Source: Schlesneria paludicola DSM 18645 (GTDB taxonomy: Bacteria; Planctomycetota; Planctomycetia; Planctomycetales; Planctomycetaceae). From it: a stretch of DNA of 64,000 nt. The notes under the pieces are model-generated. The model worked only from the letters and a program-made list of their open reading frames with translations. It was not told the origin of the DNA and did no database searches. Location: positions 223,636 to 287,635 of the forward strand of contig NZ_JH636436.1 of assembly GCF_000255655.1 (NCBI RefSeq). Reading direction: 5' to 3'. The stretch's first letter is position 1, and each line of letters begins with the position of its first letter. This document shows positions 17,620-26,423 of the stretch, in pieces. The position numbers and the translations under genes were made by a program.

Positions 17620-17640
17620 CGTTGCCAAGCTCCCGCTTGA
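17620..17640 (+). repeat. Degenerate REP half-unit
   Basis: CGTTGCCAAGCTCCCGCTTG follows the left arm and loop of the REP palindrome, but the right arm decays after CTTG. It lies just outside the left inverted end of the RAYT element. A second decayed copy (CTCCCGCTTGCTAACGA) is at about 17708-17724. Confidence 0.6.
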
Positions 17641-17655
17641 GGGTGTCCGGGAATT

Positions 17656-17692
17656 CTCCCTCGTTGCCAAGCTCCGCTTGGCAACGAGGGAG
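17656..17692 (+). repeat. REP palindrome left of RAYT
   Basis: Perfect 17-bp stem (17656-17672 with 17676-17692) and TCC loop; the core is CGTTGCCAAGC. It lies 64 bases upstream of the RAYT start. Confidence 0.85.
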
Positions 17693-17756
17693 GCGGACGA
17701 GGGGTCGCTCCCGCTTGCTAACGAAGTAAAAATGCTCGCGCATTGGGATGCTTCCC

Positions 17757-18293
17757 ATGACTCGCTCGCGCTATCAGATCGTTGAAACCGAGTATTCGTA
17801 CTTCATGACCTGCACAATCGTCAGCTGGCTGCCGGTGTTCACGCGGGTTGAGGCCGTTGACATCGTCTATGAGTCGTGGCGGTACGCCCAGCGTGAACGA
17901 GGGCTGAAATTGTTCGGCTACGTGATCCTCGAGAACCATCTCCACCTGATCGCGTCGGCGCCCGATCTGTCGAATGTGATGCAGCGTTTCAAGTCCTTTA
18001 CCGCCCGCCAGATTCTCGCTCTGCTGAAATCCAAGGGCGAGCGAACGTTGTTGTCGCAGCTTGAAACATCCAAATTGCAACACAAGACCGAGAGCCAGTA
18101 TCAAGTGTGGGAGGAAGGGAGTCATCCTCAGCAGATCAGGCCGGACGAGATGATGTGGCAGAAGCTGGAATATATTCACAATAATCCTGACCGTCGCGGA
18201 TATGTGGATGATCCCACACAGTGGCGGTATACGAGTGCTCGAAATTATGCGAAGCAACCGGGGCTGATTGATGTGATCACGGATTGGAAGTGA
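17757..18293 (+). CDS. REP-associated tyrosine transposase (Y1/IS200-like, RAYT)
   Basis: The protein has 178 residues from the ATG at 17757, or 181 from the ATG at 17748. It has the HUH-nuclease motif ENHLHLI (His61, His63 from 17757), a helix with MQRFKSFTARQI, and the RAYT signature YIHNNPDRRGYV followed by WRYTSARNY. The tyrosine in that helix (Tyr139) is a candidate nucleophile. RAYTs cut and join single-stranded REP hairpins and are usually single copies kept beside REPs, as here. The frame is intact. The N-terminus lacks the MPR-type start of typical enterobacterial RAYTs, placing it in another subgroup. Confidence 0.85.
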   Translation: MTRSRYQIVETEYSYFMTCTIVSWLPVFTRVEAVDIVYESWRYAQRERGLKLFGYVILENHLHLIASAPDLSNVMQRFKSFTARQILALLKSKGERTLLSQLETSKLQHKTESQYQVWEEGSHPQQIRPDEMMWQKLEYIHNNPDRRGYVDDPTQWRYTSARNYAKQPGLIDVITDWK

Positions 18294-18304
18294 AGGCGTA
18301 GGAG

Positions 18305-18329
18305 CGTTACCAAGCGGAGCTTGGTAACG
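18305..18329 (-). repeat. REP palindrome right of RAYT
   Basis: CGTTACCAAGC-GGA-GCTTGGTAACG, 11-bp perfect stem, inverted relative to the left unit and starting 11 bases after the RAYT stop. Confidence 0.85.
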
Positions 18330-18370
18330 AGGGAGAATTCCCGGCCGCGTCTCCCTCGTTCTCGTTCCCT

Positions 18371-18395
18371 CGTTACCAAGCTCCGCTTGGTAACG
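18371..18395 (+). repeat. REP palindrome, third unit
   Basis: CGTTACCAAGC-TCC-GCTTGGTAACG, 11-bp stem. It faces the 18305 unit, forming an inverted REP pair similar to a BIME. Confidence 0.85.
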
Positions 18396-18439
18396 CCTCA
18401 TGTGATCCCGGTTTCTGCGGAGTGCAGCACTTCAGGAAG

Positions 18440-18465
18440 CGTTACCAAGCGGGAGCTTGGTAACG
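18440..18465 (-). repeat. REP palindrome, fourth unit
   Basis: CGTTACCAAGC-GGGA-GCTTGGTAACG, 11-bp stem with a four-base loop. It lies in the 327-base spacer between the RAYT gene and lhgO, which otherwise contains no gene. Confidence 0.85.
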
Positions 18466-18620
18466 AGGGGAAGACGAGGCTGATTGCTTCTTCTCTGTCA
18501 GAAATCGTCTGCTGGTCGCGCCAGAGTTACTTTAGGCAATTCCGGTGGTCTATACTGCATCATCCACGCGTCGACCGGGTGGTCGGGCTGAGACGGATTC
18601 GCAGAGCAACAGGAATGCAG

Positions 18621-19820
18621 ATGCAGCAGACAGACGTGGCGATTATTGGCGGTGGAATCATCGGGCTCGCAACCGCCTATCGGTTGCTCGAGCGGTTTCC
18701 GGGCCGCAAGGTAACGATCCTCGAAAAGGAACGCGAAGTCGCGCAGCATCAGACCGGGCATAATTCCGGTGTGCTGCATTCGGGCATCTACTACCGGCCC
18801 GGGTCTCTGCGTGCGATCAACTGCCGTGAAGGCAAGTTGGCGATGGAAGCGTTTTGCCAGAAGGAAAACATTCCGTTCAACCGCTGTGGCAAAGTCATCG
18901 TCGCCGTGACATCCGACGAGATCCCGCAGCTCGAACGAATCTTCGAACGTGGTCTGGCGAACGACATTCGCTGTGAGCGAATCGGGCCCGAACGACTGAA
19001 AGAGATCGAACCCCATGTGGTAGGTGTCCAGGCGATTCATGTCCCGGATGCCGGAATTGTCGACTACCGTCAGGTCACGGAACGTTTGGCGGAACGCTTT
19101 AAGGAAGCCGGGGGAGAGCTCAAGACCAGCGCGAAGGTGACAGGCATGTTCCGTCACGATCAGCGCATGGTTGTCCAGAATACCGCGGGGGAGCTGGAAG
19201 CCCGGCTGGTCGTAAACTGTGGGGGCCTGCATAGCGACCGTCTCGCCTGGCTCTCGGGGACACGTCCCGAGGCTCAGATTATTCCGTTTCGTGGTGAATA
19301 CTTTGAGCTGAAGCCTTCGGCCCATCATTTGTGTCGCGCGTTGATCTATCCAGTGCCCGATCCCGACTTTCCGTTTCTCGGTGTGCATTTCACGCGAATG
19401 ATCCATGGTGGCGTCGAATGCGGTCCGAATGCCGTCTTCGCCTTCGCCCGTGAAGGCTATTACAAAACCAGTTTCAACCTGTTCGATACGTTGGAATCGG
19501 TGACGTATCCCGGCTTTCTGCGAATGGCCTGGCGCCACTGGCACGCGGGACTGAACGAATTGTATCGCTCGTTCAACAAGGCGGCGTTTGTGGCCGCGCT
19601 GCAGCGGCTGGTTCCGGAAGTCCGTGATGAACATCTTGTTCCTGCGCCGGCCGGAGTGCGAGCCCAGGCGCTAACACGCGACGGGAATCTGGTCGATGAC
19701 TTTCTGATTCTCGAGAATGACCTGGTGGTGAATGTGTGCAACGCGCCGTCACCTGCCGCGACCGCCTCTTTGAATATCGGCAAGCTGATCGTCGACAAGC
19801 TGGCCCCGCGATTCGAGTAA
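18621..19820 (+). CDS. lhgO: L-2-hydroxyglutarate oxidase-like FAD oxidoreductase
   Basis: The 399-residue protein has the FAD dinucleotide motif [19 protein letters not shown] (about 5-23) and the family block [19 protein letters not shown] that follows it. Later blocks PFRGEYFEL and [18 protein letters not shown] are typical of LhgO. The enzyme oxidises L-2-hydroxyglutarate to 2-oxoglutarate, passing electrons to oxygen or the quinone pool. The ATG at 18621 is chosen over 18615 because AGGA lies 6 bases before it. The longer frame back to 18321 runs through REP repeats and is not coding. Confidence 0.92.
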   Translation: MQQTDVAIIGGGIIGLATAYRLLERFPGRKVTILEKEREVAQHQTGHNSGVLHSGIYYRPGSLRAINCREGKLAMEAFCQKENIPFNRCGKVIVAVTSDEIPQLERIFERGLANDIRCERIGPERLKEIEPHVVGVQAIHVPDAGIVDYRQVTERLAERFKEAGGELKTSAKVTGMFRHDQRMVVQNTAGELEARLVVNCGGLHSDRLAWLSGTRPEAQIIPFRGEYFELKPSAHHLCRALIYPVPDPDFPFLGVHFTRMIHGGVECGPNAVFAFAREGYYKTSFNLFDTLESVTYPGFLRMAWRHWHAGLNELYRSFNKAAFVAALQRLVPEVRDEHLVPAPAGVRAQALTRDGNLVDDFLILENDLVVNVCNAPSPAATASLNIGKLIVDKLAPRFE

Positions 19821-20066
19821 CAGGTTCGATTCGCGCGTCATGCCTTCGTTCTTCACGTCTCGGCGAATTGATCGGCAGAGGAAGAACGCATGATTGATTG
19901 CCGCGCATCTTTCTCAAGATGTCGCGATGCATGTTCACGATTATTTCATCGTCCGTGCACCGGATCTCCACATTTCAACGGTACTGTTCCGCCACGTTGC
20001 CCCTGGAGTTGGTGACAGCGCGGTTGCTCCGCGAGAAGTGTTTCATGGGGCATTGAGGAGAGTGTC

Positions 20067-20564
20067 ATGCCGGTCACTGCAATGTGCTTTGATCGCTGGT
20101 TCGCCGTCATCATGATCCTGCTGGGGTGTGGTCTGTCTGCGGGCTGCACACAACAGACGGCGAAGCAGGTACCCGTCTATCTGGCCCGGGGGCTGGTTTA
20201 TCTGGATGGCGAGCCTCTGGCGGGGGCCACGTTGATGTTTCATTCAGAAGCCGCAATCAATGGTCCCGATGGCAAACCGATTCCCGTTCCGGGTGCCCTG
20301 ACGAAAGACGATGGTTCGTTTGTCGCGTCCACATATCTGCCCGGTGACGGTCTGCCCGTGGGAGACTTCCTTGTGACGGTCAGTTGTGAGAATCGTCAGG
20401 CCAAGCCGGTTCGCGACGAGTATCCCGAACTGTTGCCGCCGCAGTACCAGAACCCTGCGAAGTCGGGTCTGGTGGTTTCGATCTCCAAAGGGCGAAACGA
20501 ACTGGATGTCATTGAATTGAAGTCACTGAAGAACTCGGGCGCCGTCCGGGTTGGTGCTCGGTAA
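20067..20564 (+). CDS. Small secreted lipoprotein with carboxypeptidase-regulatory-like fold
   Basis: The 165-residue protein has a hydrophobic N-terminus and possible lipobox LSAGC (Cys27), then a single beta-sandwich domain (about 37-155) with GLVYLDGEPLAGATLMF, DGSFVASTYLPGDGLPVGDF and PPQYQNPAKSGLVVSI. This is the small transthyretin-like lipoprotein that planctomycetes place next to DUF1559 genes. It ends 33 bases before such a gene, so both are probably one transcript. GAGGAGA precedes the ATG. Its function is unknown; a surface or pseudopilus-associated role is inferred from the pairing. Confidence 0.82.
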   Translation: MPVTAMCFDRWFAVIMILLGCGLSAGCTQQTAKQVPVYLARGLVYLDGEPLAGATLMFHSEAAINGPDGKPIPVPGALTKDDGSFVASTYLPGDGLPVGDFLVTVSCENRQAKPVRDEYPELLPPQYQNPAKSGLVVSISKGRNELDVIELKSLKNSGAVRVGAR

Positions 20565-20597
20565 GCCGTTTTCTGTTCACCAAAAAGGAATGGTCGT

Positions 20598-21629
20598 ATG
20601 ACCCGTAGCACGAGACATCGTCGTGGTTTTACTCTGATCGAGTTGCTCGTTGTGATCGCGATCATTGCGGTCCTGATTGCCCTACTGTTGCCCGCCGTGC
20701 AGCAGGCTCGCGAAGCGGCGCGCCGCACGCAGTGCAAGAATAACCTGAAGCAGATCGGACTGGCGATCGCGAACTACGAAAGCACCTATACGGTGTTTCC
20801 TTTGGCCCGAATTCAGGATGCTGCAGGCAACGACTGGCACAGTTGGACGACGATGGTTCTGCCTTACATCGATCAGGCCAACATGTTCAACGGCTACAAC
20901 AATAATCTCTATTGGAACGATCCGGTGAACGCGGCGATTGTGGGGACGAAGTTGCCGTTCTATGTCTGCCCGTCGACTCCTGAAGAGAATCGCACCGATT
21001 TGAATTCGACGAATACTCCTAAACCCGCCGCAGGCGATTACACCGCAACAGGATCGCTCAGCAACAAATACTACGCGGCGCTGGGTTACTCGGGCACCGT
21101 CGGGAATGCGAACTACAACCCGTTTGCGGACAAGAATCAGGTTCTGATTCGTCAGGGTGTGCTCGCCAAGGCGAAGGACGATCCCTCGAACGCACAAGTG
21201 ACCTATGCCAAGATCGTGGACGGTTCGTCGAACACGGTGACGGTGATCGAATCGGCCGGAAATCCCTCGGCGTACGGGCCGAGCAAAAGCAAGTTTGCGA
21301 CGGGATCAGGACAGTTGACGGCGTCCAATAACGGTGCCGATTTCCCGGTGGTTGGCAGTAGTTATGCGTATGCGGGTGGCACCGGCTGGGCTGATCCCGG
21401 CCGCGTATCGGGCGTGCAAGGCTGTAGTGCCGATGGCACAAAGCGCGCGGGAACACCGTTGCGGCCGATCAATGGGTGCAACGACAGCGAAGGATACAGC
21501 TTTCATGTGGGCGGAATTCACGCCGTACTGGCGAGCGGAGCTGTGATCTTCGTGTCGGAAAATATCGATGCCAAAAGTTGGGCAGCACTCATTACCCGAG
21601 CGGGTGGCGAAGTCGTTGGCGAGTTCTGA
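20598..21629 (+). CDS. DUF1559 protein with prepilin-type N-terminus
   Basis: The 343-residue protein starts with a type IV prepilin signal: [19 protein letters not shown] (cleavage after Gly10), then a hydrophobic helix and [19 protein letters not shown]. The DUF1559 body follows and ends with the family block [26 protein letters not shown]. The family is greatly expanded in planctomycetes and presumed to form pseudopilin-like surface structures. It probably needs a PilD-type peptidase encoded elsewhere. AAAAAGGAA lies upstream of the ATG. Confidence 0.93.
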   Translation: MTRSTRHRRGFTLIELLVVIAIIAVLIALLLPAVQQAREAARRTQCKNNLKQIGLAIANYESTYTVFPLARIQDAAGNDWHSWTTMVLPYIDQANMFNGYNNNLYWNDPVNAAIVGTKLPFYVCPSTPEENRTDLNSTNTPKPAAGDYTATGSLSNKYYAALGYSGTVGNANYNPFADKNQVLIRQGVLAKAKDDPSNAQVTYAKIVDGSSNTVTVIESAGNPSAYGPSKSKFATGSGQLTASNNGADFPVVGSSYAYAGGTGWADPGRVSGVQGCSADGTKRAGTPLRPINGCNDSEGYSFHVGGIHAVLASGAVIFVSENIDAKSWAALITRAGGEVVGEF

Positions 21630-21670
21630 TCTGGATTCAAATCAAAGCGGAAGCACCTCTGTTCGTCGGC

Positions 21671-21700
21671 CCCGCCGGGGATCATCTCAACCCCGGCGGG
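21671..21700. terminator. GC-rich hairpin between convergent genes
   Basis: Perfect 10-bp stem CCCGCCGGGG/CCCCGGCGGG with a 10-base loop, between the DUF1559 stop (21629) and the rhodanese stop (21720). It lacks a T-tract on either strand; it is probably a shared 3' structure. Confidence 0.6.
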
Positions 21701-21719
21701 CTCCGATTCAAACGGCCGA

Positions 21720-22091
21720 TCATTTTTCGATCGGATAGCCGGCCTCTTTCCAACCACGGAAACCACCGTCGACGCTGATGACGTTGGAGTAACCCATTTT
21801 TTGGAGGTTGTCAGCCGCCAGAGCCGAGCGGAATCCGCCGCCGCAGTAGAGGACGATTTCGCGGTCGATATCAGGAACGAGCGATTCGATATCGCGTTCG
21901 ATGATCCCCTTGCCCAGCGACTTGGCACCCGGCAGATGACCAGCGGCGAATTCACTTTCTTCGCGAACGTCGTACAGCAGGAATGACTCACCCGCTGCAA
22001 TGCGCCGCTGGACGTCTTGAACGGAACACTCGCGAATATTGACGCGCACAGCGTCCACCAGTTGCAAGAAACGTGGCGCGTGATTGGCCAT
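21720..22091 (-). CDS. Rhodanese-domain protein
   Basis: A single rhodanese domain (123 residues from the ATG at 22091, preceded by GAAAGAG; the TTG at 22106 is less likely). Key blocks are LLYDVREESEFAAGHLPGA and the active loop YCGGGFRSA with catalytic Cys83. Such proteins transfer sulfane sulfur to cyanide or other thiols. No sulfur metabolism gene is adjacent, so the partner is unknown. Cytoplasmic. Confidence 0.9.
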   Translation of the reverse strand: MANHAPRFLQLVDAVRVNIRECSVQDVQRRIAAGESFLLYDVREESEFAAGHLPGAKSLGKGIIERDIESLVPDIDREIVLYCGGGFRSALAADNLQKMGYSNVISVDGGFRGWKEAGYPIEK

Positions 22092-22175
22092 TGGAAGCTC
22101 TTTCAAGTCGAGTCGATCTTTGAGGTGAGTCTACGCAAAACGTGCCAGCATCTTACCTCGCCATGTGACATTCGG

Positions 22176-23198
22176 TCACCAGCCGTCGACATTTTCGAGG
22201 CCCGGGTCGATTGATTTGAGTGCTCCGTTGCGAGTGGCGATCGCCTTGAAGACGTGAGGAGTGATCTGTTTCGAGATCGATTTGGTCGAACCGTCAACCA
22301 ATGAGAAGTTGCAGAGCGTACCGTGGTAACTGCCAAAGCTGAAAAAGCGGAGCGTCGCGATGGTTGTGCCCGAGGTTTGATCGGGGTTGGAATCGGGTGA
22401 TGTGTCCCAACCGCTTCCGACGGCGAATGGCCAATATGTGTCCCACAAATCGGGATGGTCACGATCGTCCCACACCCGGACGCAGCAGCTAAACGCATCG
22501 GCCCAAAATCCGAACAGTGAGTCCCCAATAAAGATCGTATTCGACGACCCGTCGGTCACATCGACCATCTTGACTGCACTGTAACGATAAAGCATTCCGT
22601 TGGGTGAGGTGGGAGCATTTGCGGGACCGCTTCCATTTGCGTCATACGCACCCATTGATCCGCGATACGTCGTGTACCCCCAGTTCCATGGCCTTGCGGT
22701 AGGAAGGTTTGCCATGCTGGGACAAACATAACTTGCGATGTTCGATTGAACGATGCTTTGATTTGAAAAGCCGTTCCCTTCGCTCATTTTTTTCTTGGTG
22801 TAGTCAATCACGATGGTACCGGCATCCATTTGCGGCAGGATCAATGCATGCCATCCCCAATCCTGCGGCAGGACCCAGTCTGGAAATGTCGTCGTCCCGT
22901 GAATGCCGCGAATCACCGTATTGAAGGAGGGTGGATCCGTGAAGGGGACGGTCGTCCAGCCAAAGCGAAACTGATCGACCCAGCCCGTGGGGAATACGCG
23001 AAACGCACTTTCATAGTTATGCATCGCCAGCGTGATCTGTTTCAGGTTGTTGATGCACTGGGTGCGCCGTGCGGCTTCGCGGGCCATCTGCACGGCTGGC
23101 AGCAAAAGCGCAGCCAGCATGGCGATGATTGCGATGACGACCAGCAATTCAATCAAGGTAAACGCATGGCGTGTTGTACCCGCTGCATCGCGATCCAT
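22176..23198 (-). CDS. DUF1559 protein with prepilin-type N-terminus
   Basis: The 340-residue protein from the ATG at 23198 (GAGG upstream) begins [20 protein letters not shown], a prepilin-like signal with Ala13 where Gly is usual before Phe. The conserved [25 protein letters not shown] follows, and the C-terminus has [22 protein letters not shown]. The longer frame to 23459 would bury the signal under 87 residues and is rejected. It is a paralogue of the protein at 20598 but transcribed alone. Confidence 0.92.
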   Translation of the reverse strand: MDRDAAGTTRHAFTLIELLVVIAIIAMLAALLLPAVQMAREAARRTQCINNLKQITLAMHNYESAFRVFPTGWVDQFRFGWTTVPFTDPPSFNTVIRGIHGTTTFPDWVLPQDWGWHALILPQMDAGTIVIDYTKKKMSEGNGFSNQSIVQSNIASYVCPSMANLPTARPWNWGYTTYRGSMGAYDANGSGPANAPTSPNGMLYRYSAVKMVDVTDGSSNTIFIGDSLFGFWADAFSCCVRVWDDRDHPDLWDTYWPFAVGSGWDTSPDSNPDQTSGTTIATLRFFSFGSYHGTLCNFSLVDGSTKSISKQITPHVFKAIATRNGALKSIDPGLENVDGW

Positions 23199-23564
23199 GA
23201 GAGGGGCCTCTTCGTTTCGAATAAGAGAAGAACCGACCGAGCCGGTGTTCCGGCGCAAGAGGTGAGACGAAATGACAGAGATGTCATTGGAAGCGTATCG
23301 CGCTGAGCGACGGCCGACAAATCTGTCCGTCTGATGTGACTCGGCGAGCACAAATTTCCCGTGTGGGTTTTTCGTTCCTCGAGCCGAACATGACCGACCG
23401 GAATCGATCGGGACCGCGCGATCATGTTGCGACAGGGTGATCGCGCAGTGTGAATGCAAGCCGCTTCGCGGCCGATTGAAATCAAAGAGCTGACACCTCG
23501 AACTTCACGAGGTCAGGGTGATTTGAAGCTCGGCGAGGTCAGTCCCCGTTGTTTCAACCGGCTG
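23199..23564. other. Intergenic region with possible terminator
   Basis: No gene is supported. A bulged hairpin at about 23490-23515 (arms around CCTCG/CGAGG) lies about 50 bases after the small membrane protein stop on the minus strand and is followed by CTCTTTGATTTC, so it may be that gene's terminator. The rest should hold the DUF1559 promoter, not recognised. Confidence 0.35.
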
Positions 23565-23744
23565 TCAGCGCAGGATGAGATAGCAAATGATTCCGACCAG
23601 GATTGTGAGCGAGGCGAATGACACGAAGTTCTCTTGAAGCGATCGCAGCGGCGATTGTTCGTTTGAGTGAGATTCTGACGGCCGCGTGGTGGGTGTGATC
23701 TGACCCCAGATCACACCTGACTTCGAATTCAAATTGGTCGACAT
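23565..23744 (-). CDS. Small protein with C-terminal membrane anchor
   Basis: A 59-residue frame starts at the ATG at 23744, with CAGGA 7-11 bases upstream. It begins MSTNLNSKSGVIWGQ and ends in one hydrophobic helix, VSFASLTILVGIICYLILR, with almost nothing after it, like a tail-anchored protein. It lies 177 bases downstream of the kinase gene on the same strand. No family was recognised. The ribosome site and clean transmembrane segment argue that it is real. Confidence 0.55.
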   Translation of the reverse strand: MSTNLNSKSGVIWGQITPTTRPSESHSNEQSPLRSLQENFVSFASLTILVGIICYLILR

Positions 23745-23921
23745 GATCGATTCCTGCAAGTTTTGGCCGTCCCAATTGACGGCTTCAACTACAGATACGG
23801 AGGTGTCCGACCGCTCTTACAGAAATTGCTCAAAATATCGAGACTTTAGGGGTTCAAAACTCGCATTGAATCCGATTCGGTGGTGCGGTGGATTCGATTG
23901 TTTGTCGTAATGCGTTTCCGC

Positions 23922-25625
23922 TTAATTGTTTGGGGAGATTGTTGGTGCGTCATGGGTGGCTGAGGTGTGGTGAGGAAACACGATGCCGGTGACGCTCTTG
24001 AAATGTTGTTTCAACTGGCGATTGATTTCTTTCAACGATTCTTCAACCGCCAGAATGTCATCGGGGATGTCGGTTGCGAGCGGTCCTTCGATCTTGACTT
24101 CTGAACGCTGCACGGTGAGCCAATTATGGGGGGGCAGGTTCGTTGAGGTCGGTTTTTCGGGGAAGCAGGCCCGCAGTTCTTGTTCGCTGAAATCGTCACC
24201 GCAACAGAAGAACAGCATCTCGGTTCCTTCGGGTGGCTCGAGTGTGAGCGAGCGATGTGGGGCGGGGACGACCAGGCGGTCCACGTTTTCGGCGACATCG
24301 CGTACAGGCCGGATGATCTTGAGTTGGCCAGCGGGGTTGAACCACAGCATCACGGCTTCTTCGCCTTGGGAAATGTGACAATACACGAAAATGCGATCGC
24401 CGGTTCGCAAAGGCAGCGCGTTGGAAAGCATGCGAACGCCATCGCGGTGAAGCACATTGATGACGGGGCGAGAATGGACGAAGTTCACACTTTCGAGTGA
24501 ATCCGACTTCCGATCGTTTGTCAGCCACCAGGCGGTCGCGATCGCACTGGCGAGTAGCAGGGTTGCCGCCGTCACGACCACCCAGACGCGACCGCGAGCC
24601 CGAAAACGCTCGATCTCTGCCGCGACGGCATCCGGTGCGGGGCGCGCCGCGGGGTCTGCGGCGAGGCACTTTCGACAGATGTCCCTCAGCCGGCGCGGCA
24701 CATTCGCCGTGCGGAGTGGAGTGAAATCGACTTCACCTCGACGTGCATGTGCCAGTGATTCGTTGACGGTTGTGCCGGCAAACGGGGCGCGGCCGGTTAA
24801 CATCCAGAACAGTGTGGCACCCAGACCGAAAACGTCGCTGGCGGGAACAGCGCGGCCCAAACGACCATTAGCGAGCGCCATTTCTGGGGGAAGGTACTCA
24901 GGTGTGCCACCGGTCAGTCTGGCATTTTCGCCCCAGGCGTCTTCCATTCGAGACAATCCGAAATCGATCAGTCTGGCTCGGCCATGCGCGTCGATCAGAA
25001 TGTTCTTTGGTGTGACATCACCATGCACGACTCCTCGACGGTGGGCATAGGCCAGGACGCGAGCCATCTCGGCTGTGATCCGTGCGGCATCACGGAACGC
25101 GGGGCGTTCCGTCGAAAAGAGTTGCTCCAGATTCCGGCCGGGAACATGTTCGAGGACCAGATAAGGGCGTTTCTGAAAAATGCCCACGTCGAACACGCGG
25201 ATCAGCCCCGGGTGGTCGAGTTCCGCCAGCAGCCGGCCTTCGGCGGAAACGGCGTCCCCGTTTTCGGCAGGACCATCGGCATGTTGCCGGGACAGCTTCA
25301 AGACCAACTGGCGCTCCAGGTTGGGGTCGATCACCCGATACACGTCTGCCTGGCCTCCAGAACCGAGATTTCCAATCACGACGTAGCGGCCAATTTTGGT
25401 CGAATTCGGAAGGGGCTCAACGGAAGGGCCTGCGGCGGGCCGCAATTTGGAAGTCGATCCCATCGAGACTGCGAGCGATTGGAGTTCGGTCATTTCGCGG
25501 CGCAGTTGATCGACGCGTGCGAGGCAGATTGGGCACTGGTCGACATGGGCGCGCAACCCGTCGTCGGCCGGTTCGCCCGCGGCGAGCGGCAGGAGTTCGT
25601 CGTCGGTAGGGCAATCGGTCTTCAT
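23922..25625 (-). CDS. Transmembrane Ser/Thr kinase with N-terminal zinc anti-sigma motif
   Basis: The 567-residue protein has an N-terminal H27xxxC31xxC34 (HVDQCPIC), the zinc-binding anti-sigma motif. A kinase domain (about 78-345) follows, with glycine loop GSGGQADVY, Lys110, the catalytic loop HGDVTPKN (201-208; Gly instead of Arg before Asp203) and DFG (221-223). One transmembrane helix (about 347-368) and a 200-residue exported domain without a recognised fold complete it. Its ATG overlaps the stop of the ECF sigma factor (ATGA). The likely role is to receive an outside signal and control that sigma factor; this follows from layout, not proof. Confidence 0.9.
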   Translation of the reverse strand: MKTDCPTDDELLPLAAGEPADDGLRAHVDQCPICLARVDQLRREMTELQSLAVSMGSTSKLRPAAGPSVEPLPNSTKIGRYVVIGNLGSGGQADVYRVIDPNLERQLVLKLSRQHADGPAENGDAVSAEGRLLAELDHPGLIRVFDVGIFQKRPYLVLEHVPGRNLEQLFSTERPAFRDAARITAEMARVLAYAHRRGVVHGDVTPKNILIDAHGRARLIDFGLSRMEDAWGENARLTGGTPEYLPPEMALANGRLGRAVPASDVFGLGATLFWMLTGRAPFAGTTVNESLAHARRGEVDFTPLRTANVPRRLRDICRKCLAADPAARPAPDAVAAEIERFRARGRVWVVVTAATLLLASAIATAWWLTNDRKSDSLESVNFVHSRPVINVLHRDGVRMLSNALPLRTGDRIFVYCHISQGEEAVMLWFNPAGQLKIIRPVRDVAENVDRLVVPAPHRSLTLEPPEGTEMLFFCCGDDFSEQELRACFPEKPTSTNLPPHNWLTVQRSEVKIEGPLATDIPDDILAVEESLKEINRQLKQHFKSVTGIVFPHHTSATHDAPTISPNN

Positions 25626-26209
25626 GAGGGGGCGAGCGATTCCTCGAAGGTGGCGAGTTCGTCCCGCAGTCGTGCTAGGACGCGCGAGGCATTGACGTAG
25701 ACGACATTCGTGGAAACTCCCAGTTCGGCAGCGACTTCGCTGGCGGGGCGTCCCTTCAAGATTTTGCCTTCAAAGCAGGCCCATGTTGCGGGTTGAGTGG
25801 TCTGGCGGACCTGTTCGATGCCCACTTCCAGGATGCGGCGGCGGTACATCTCGTCCCATTCGCGGGATGCCCCGTCGGCGTCCGTGGGTTCGTGTTGATC
25901 GGCCCATCCCTGCTCGGCGCGATTGCGGACGACCTGCCGGCGCGACCAGTCGGTCAGGGCGTTCTGCGTCACGCGCCACAGCCAGGTCCGAAATCGTCCG
26001 CGGCCGGAATCGAATTCGAAGCGGCTCATCGCGGGGACCAGTCTGGTGAACAGATCTTGAACCAGATCGGCCGCATCATGCTCAAGGACCCCTTGTTTTC
26101 GGAAGTACGCCATCAGCAGCGGATGATAGATGGTGAAAAACTCGGTCCAGGCAACTTCGTCGGATTTGTTGCGGACGCGCTGGATCAAGGAGACTCGGGT
26201 TTCAACCAT
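25622..26209 (-). CDS. ECF-type RNA polymerase sigma factor
   Basis: From the ATG at 26209 the protein (195 residues) begins VETRVSLIQRVRN, the usual start of planctomycete ECF factors; the TTG at 26236 is rejected. Region 2 is about 15-90 (AADLVQDLFTRLVPAM, GRFRTWLWRVTQNALTDW) and region 4 about 125-185 (ILKGRPASEVAAELGVSTNVVYVNASRVLARL). It redirects RNA polymerase to a specific promoter set. Translational overlap with the zinc-motif kinase suggests a sigma/regulator pair. Confidence 0.92.
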   Translation of the reverse strand: MVETRVSLIQRVRNKSDEVAWTEFFTIYHPLLMAYFRKQGVLEHDAADLVQDLFTRLVPAMSRFEFDSGRGRFRTWLWRVTQNALTDWSRRQVVRNRAEQGWADQHEPTDADGASREWDEMYRRRILEVGIEQVRQTTQPATWACFEGKILKGRPASEVAAELGVSTNVVYVNASRVLARLRDELATFEESLAPS

Positions 26210-26423
26210 ATCACCGAAGTATACCGGGTGAGACAAATCACGGGAAAGGTGTCGTGCGCGAGGATTTAGGACGCCCGCCAGTTTGCGAATCTGTCAGGTT
26301 GTCCGTCGCGTGACCAGATCTGTTTGAACAGCCGCTTTACTCTCATTGTCCAGCAAGGCTATTCTGGTTGAACGGCTTTGATCGCCTGCTCGTGACGTCC
26401 CGCCTGAATCTGGAACCGATTTG

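Larger units (their letters stand above)
17647..18344 (+). mobile_element. RAYT/REP transposable unit with 40-bp inverted ends
   Basis: The RAYT gene is bracketed by 40-base segments (17647-17686 and, inverted, 18305-18344) that differ at only two positions. Those positions pair with each other in the hairpin: G-C in the left copy, A-T in the right. Each end contains a REP palindrome next to GAATTC. This fits the REP-associated tyrosine transposase model, in which the single-strand transposase acts on REP hairpins. No target-site duplication was identified. Confidence 0.75.

Noticed and set aside
18300..18470. Possible CRISPR-like array of palindromic repeats
   Set aside because: Units alternate in orientation, spacing is irregular, no cas genes occur, and a RAYT gene is adjacent; REP elements explain it.
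18498..19634. 378-codon minus-strand open frame
   Set aside because: Antisense to the L-2-hydroxyglutarate oxidase gene, which has full FAD and family motifs.
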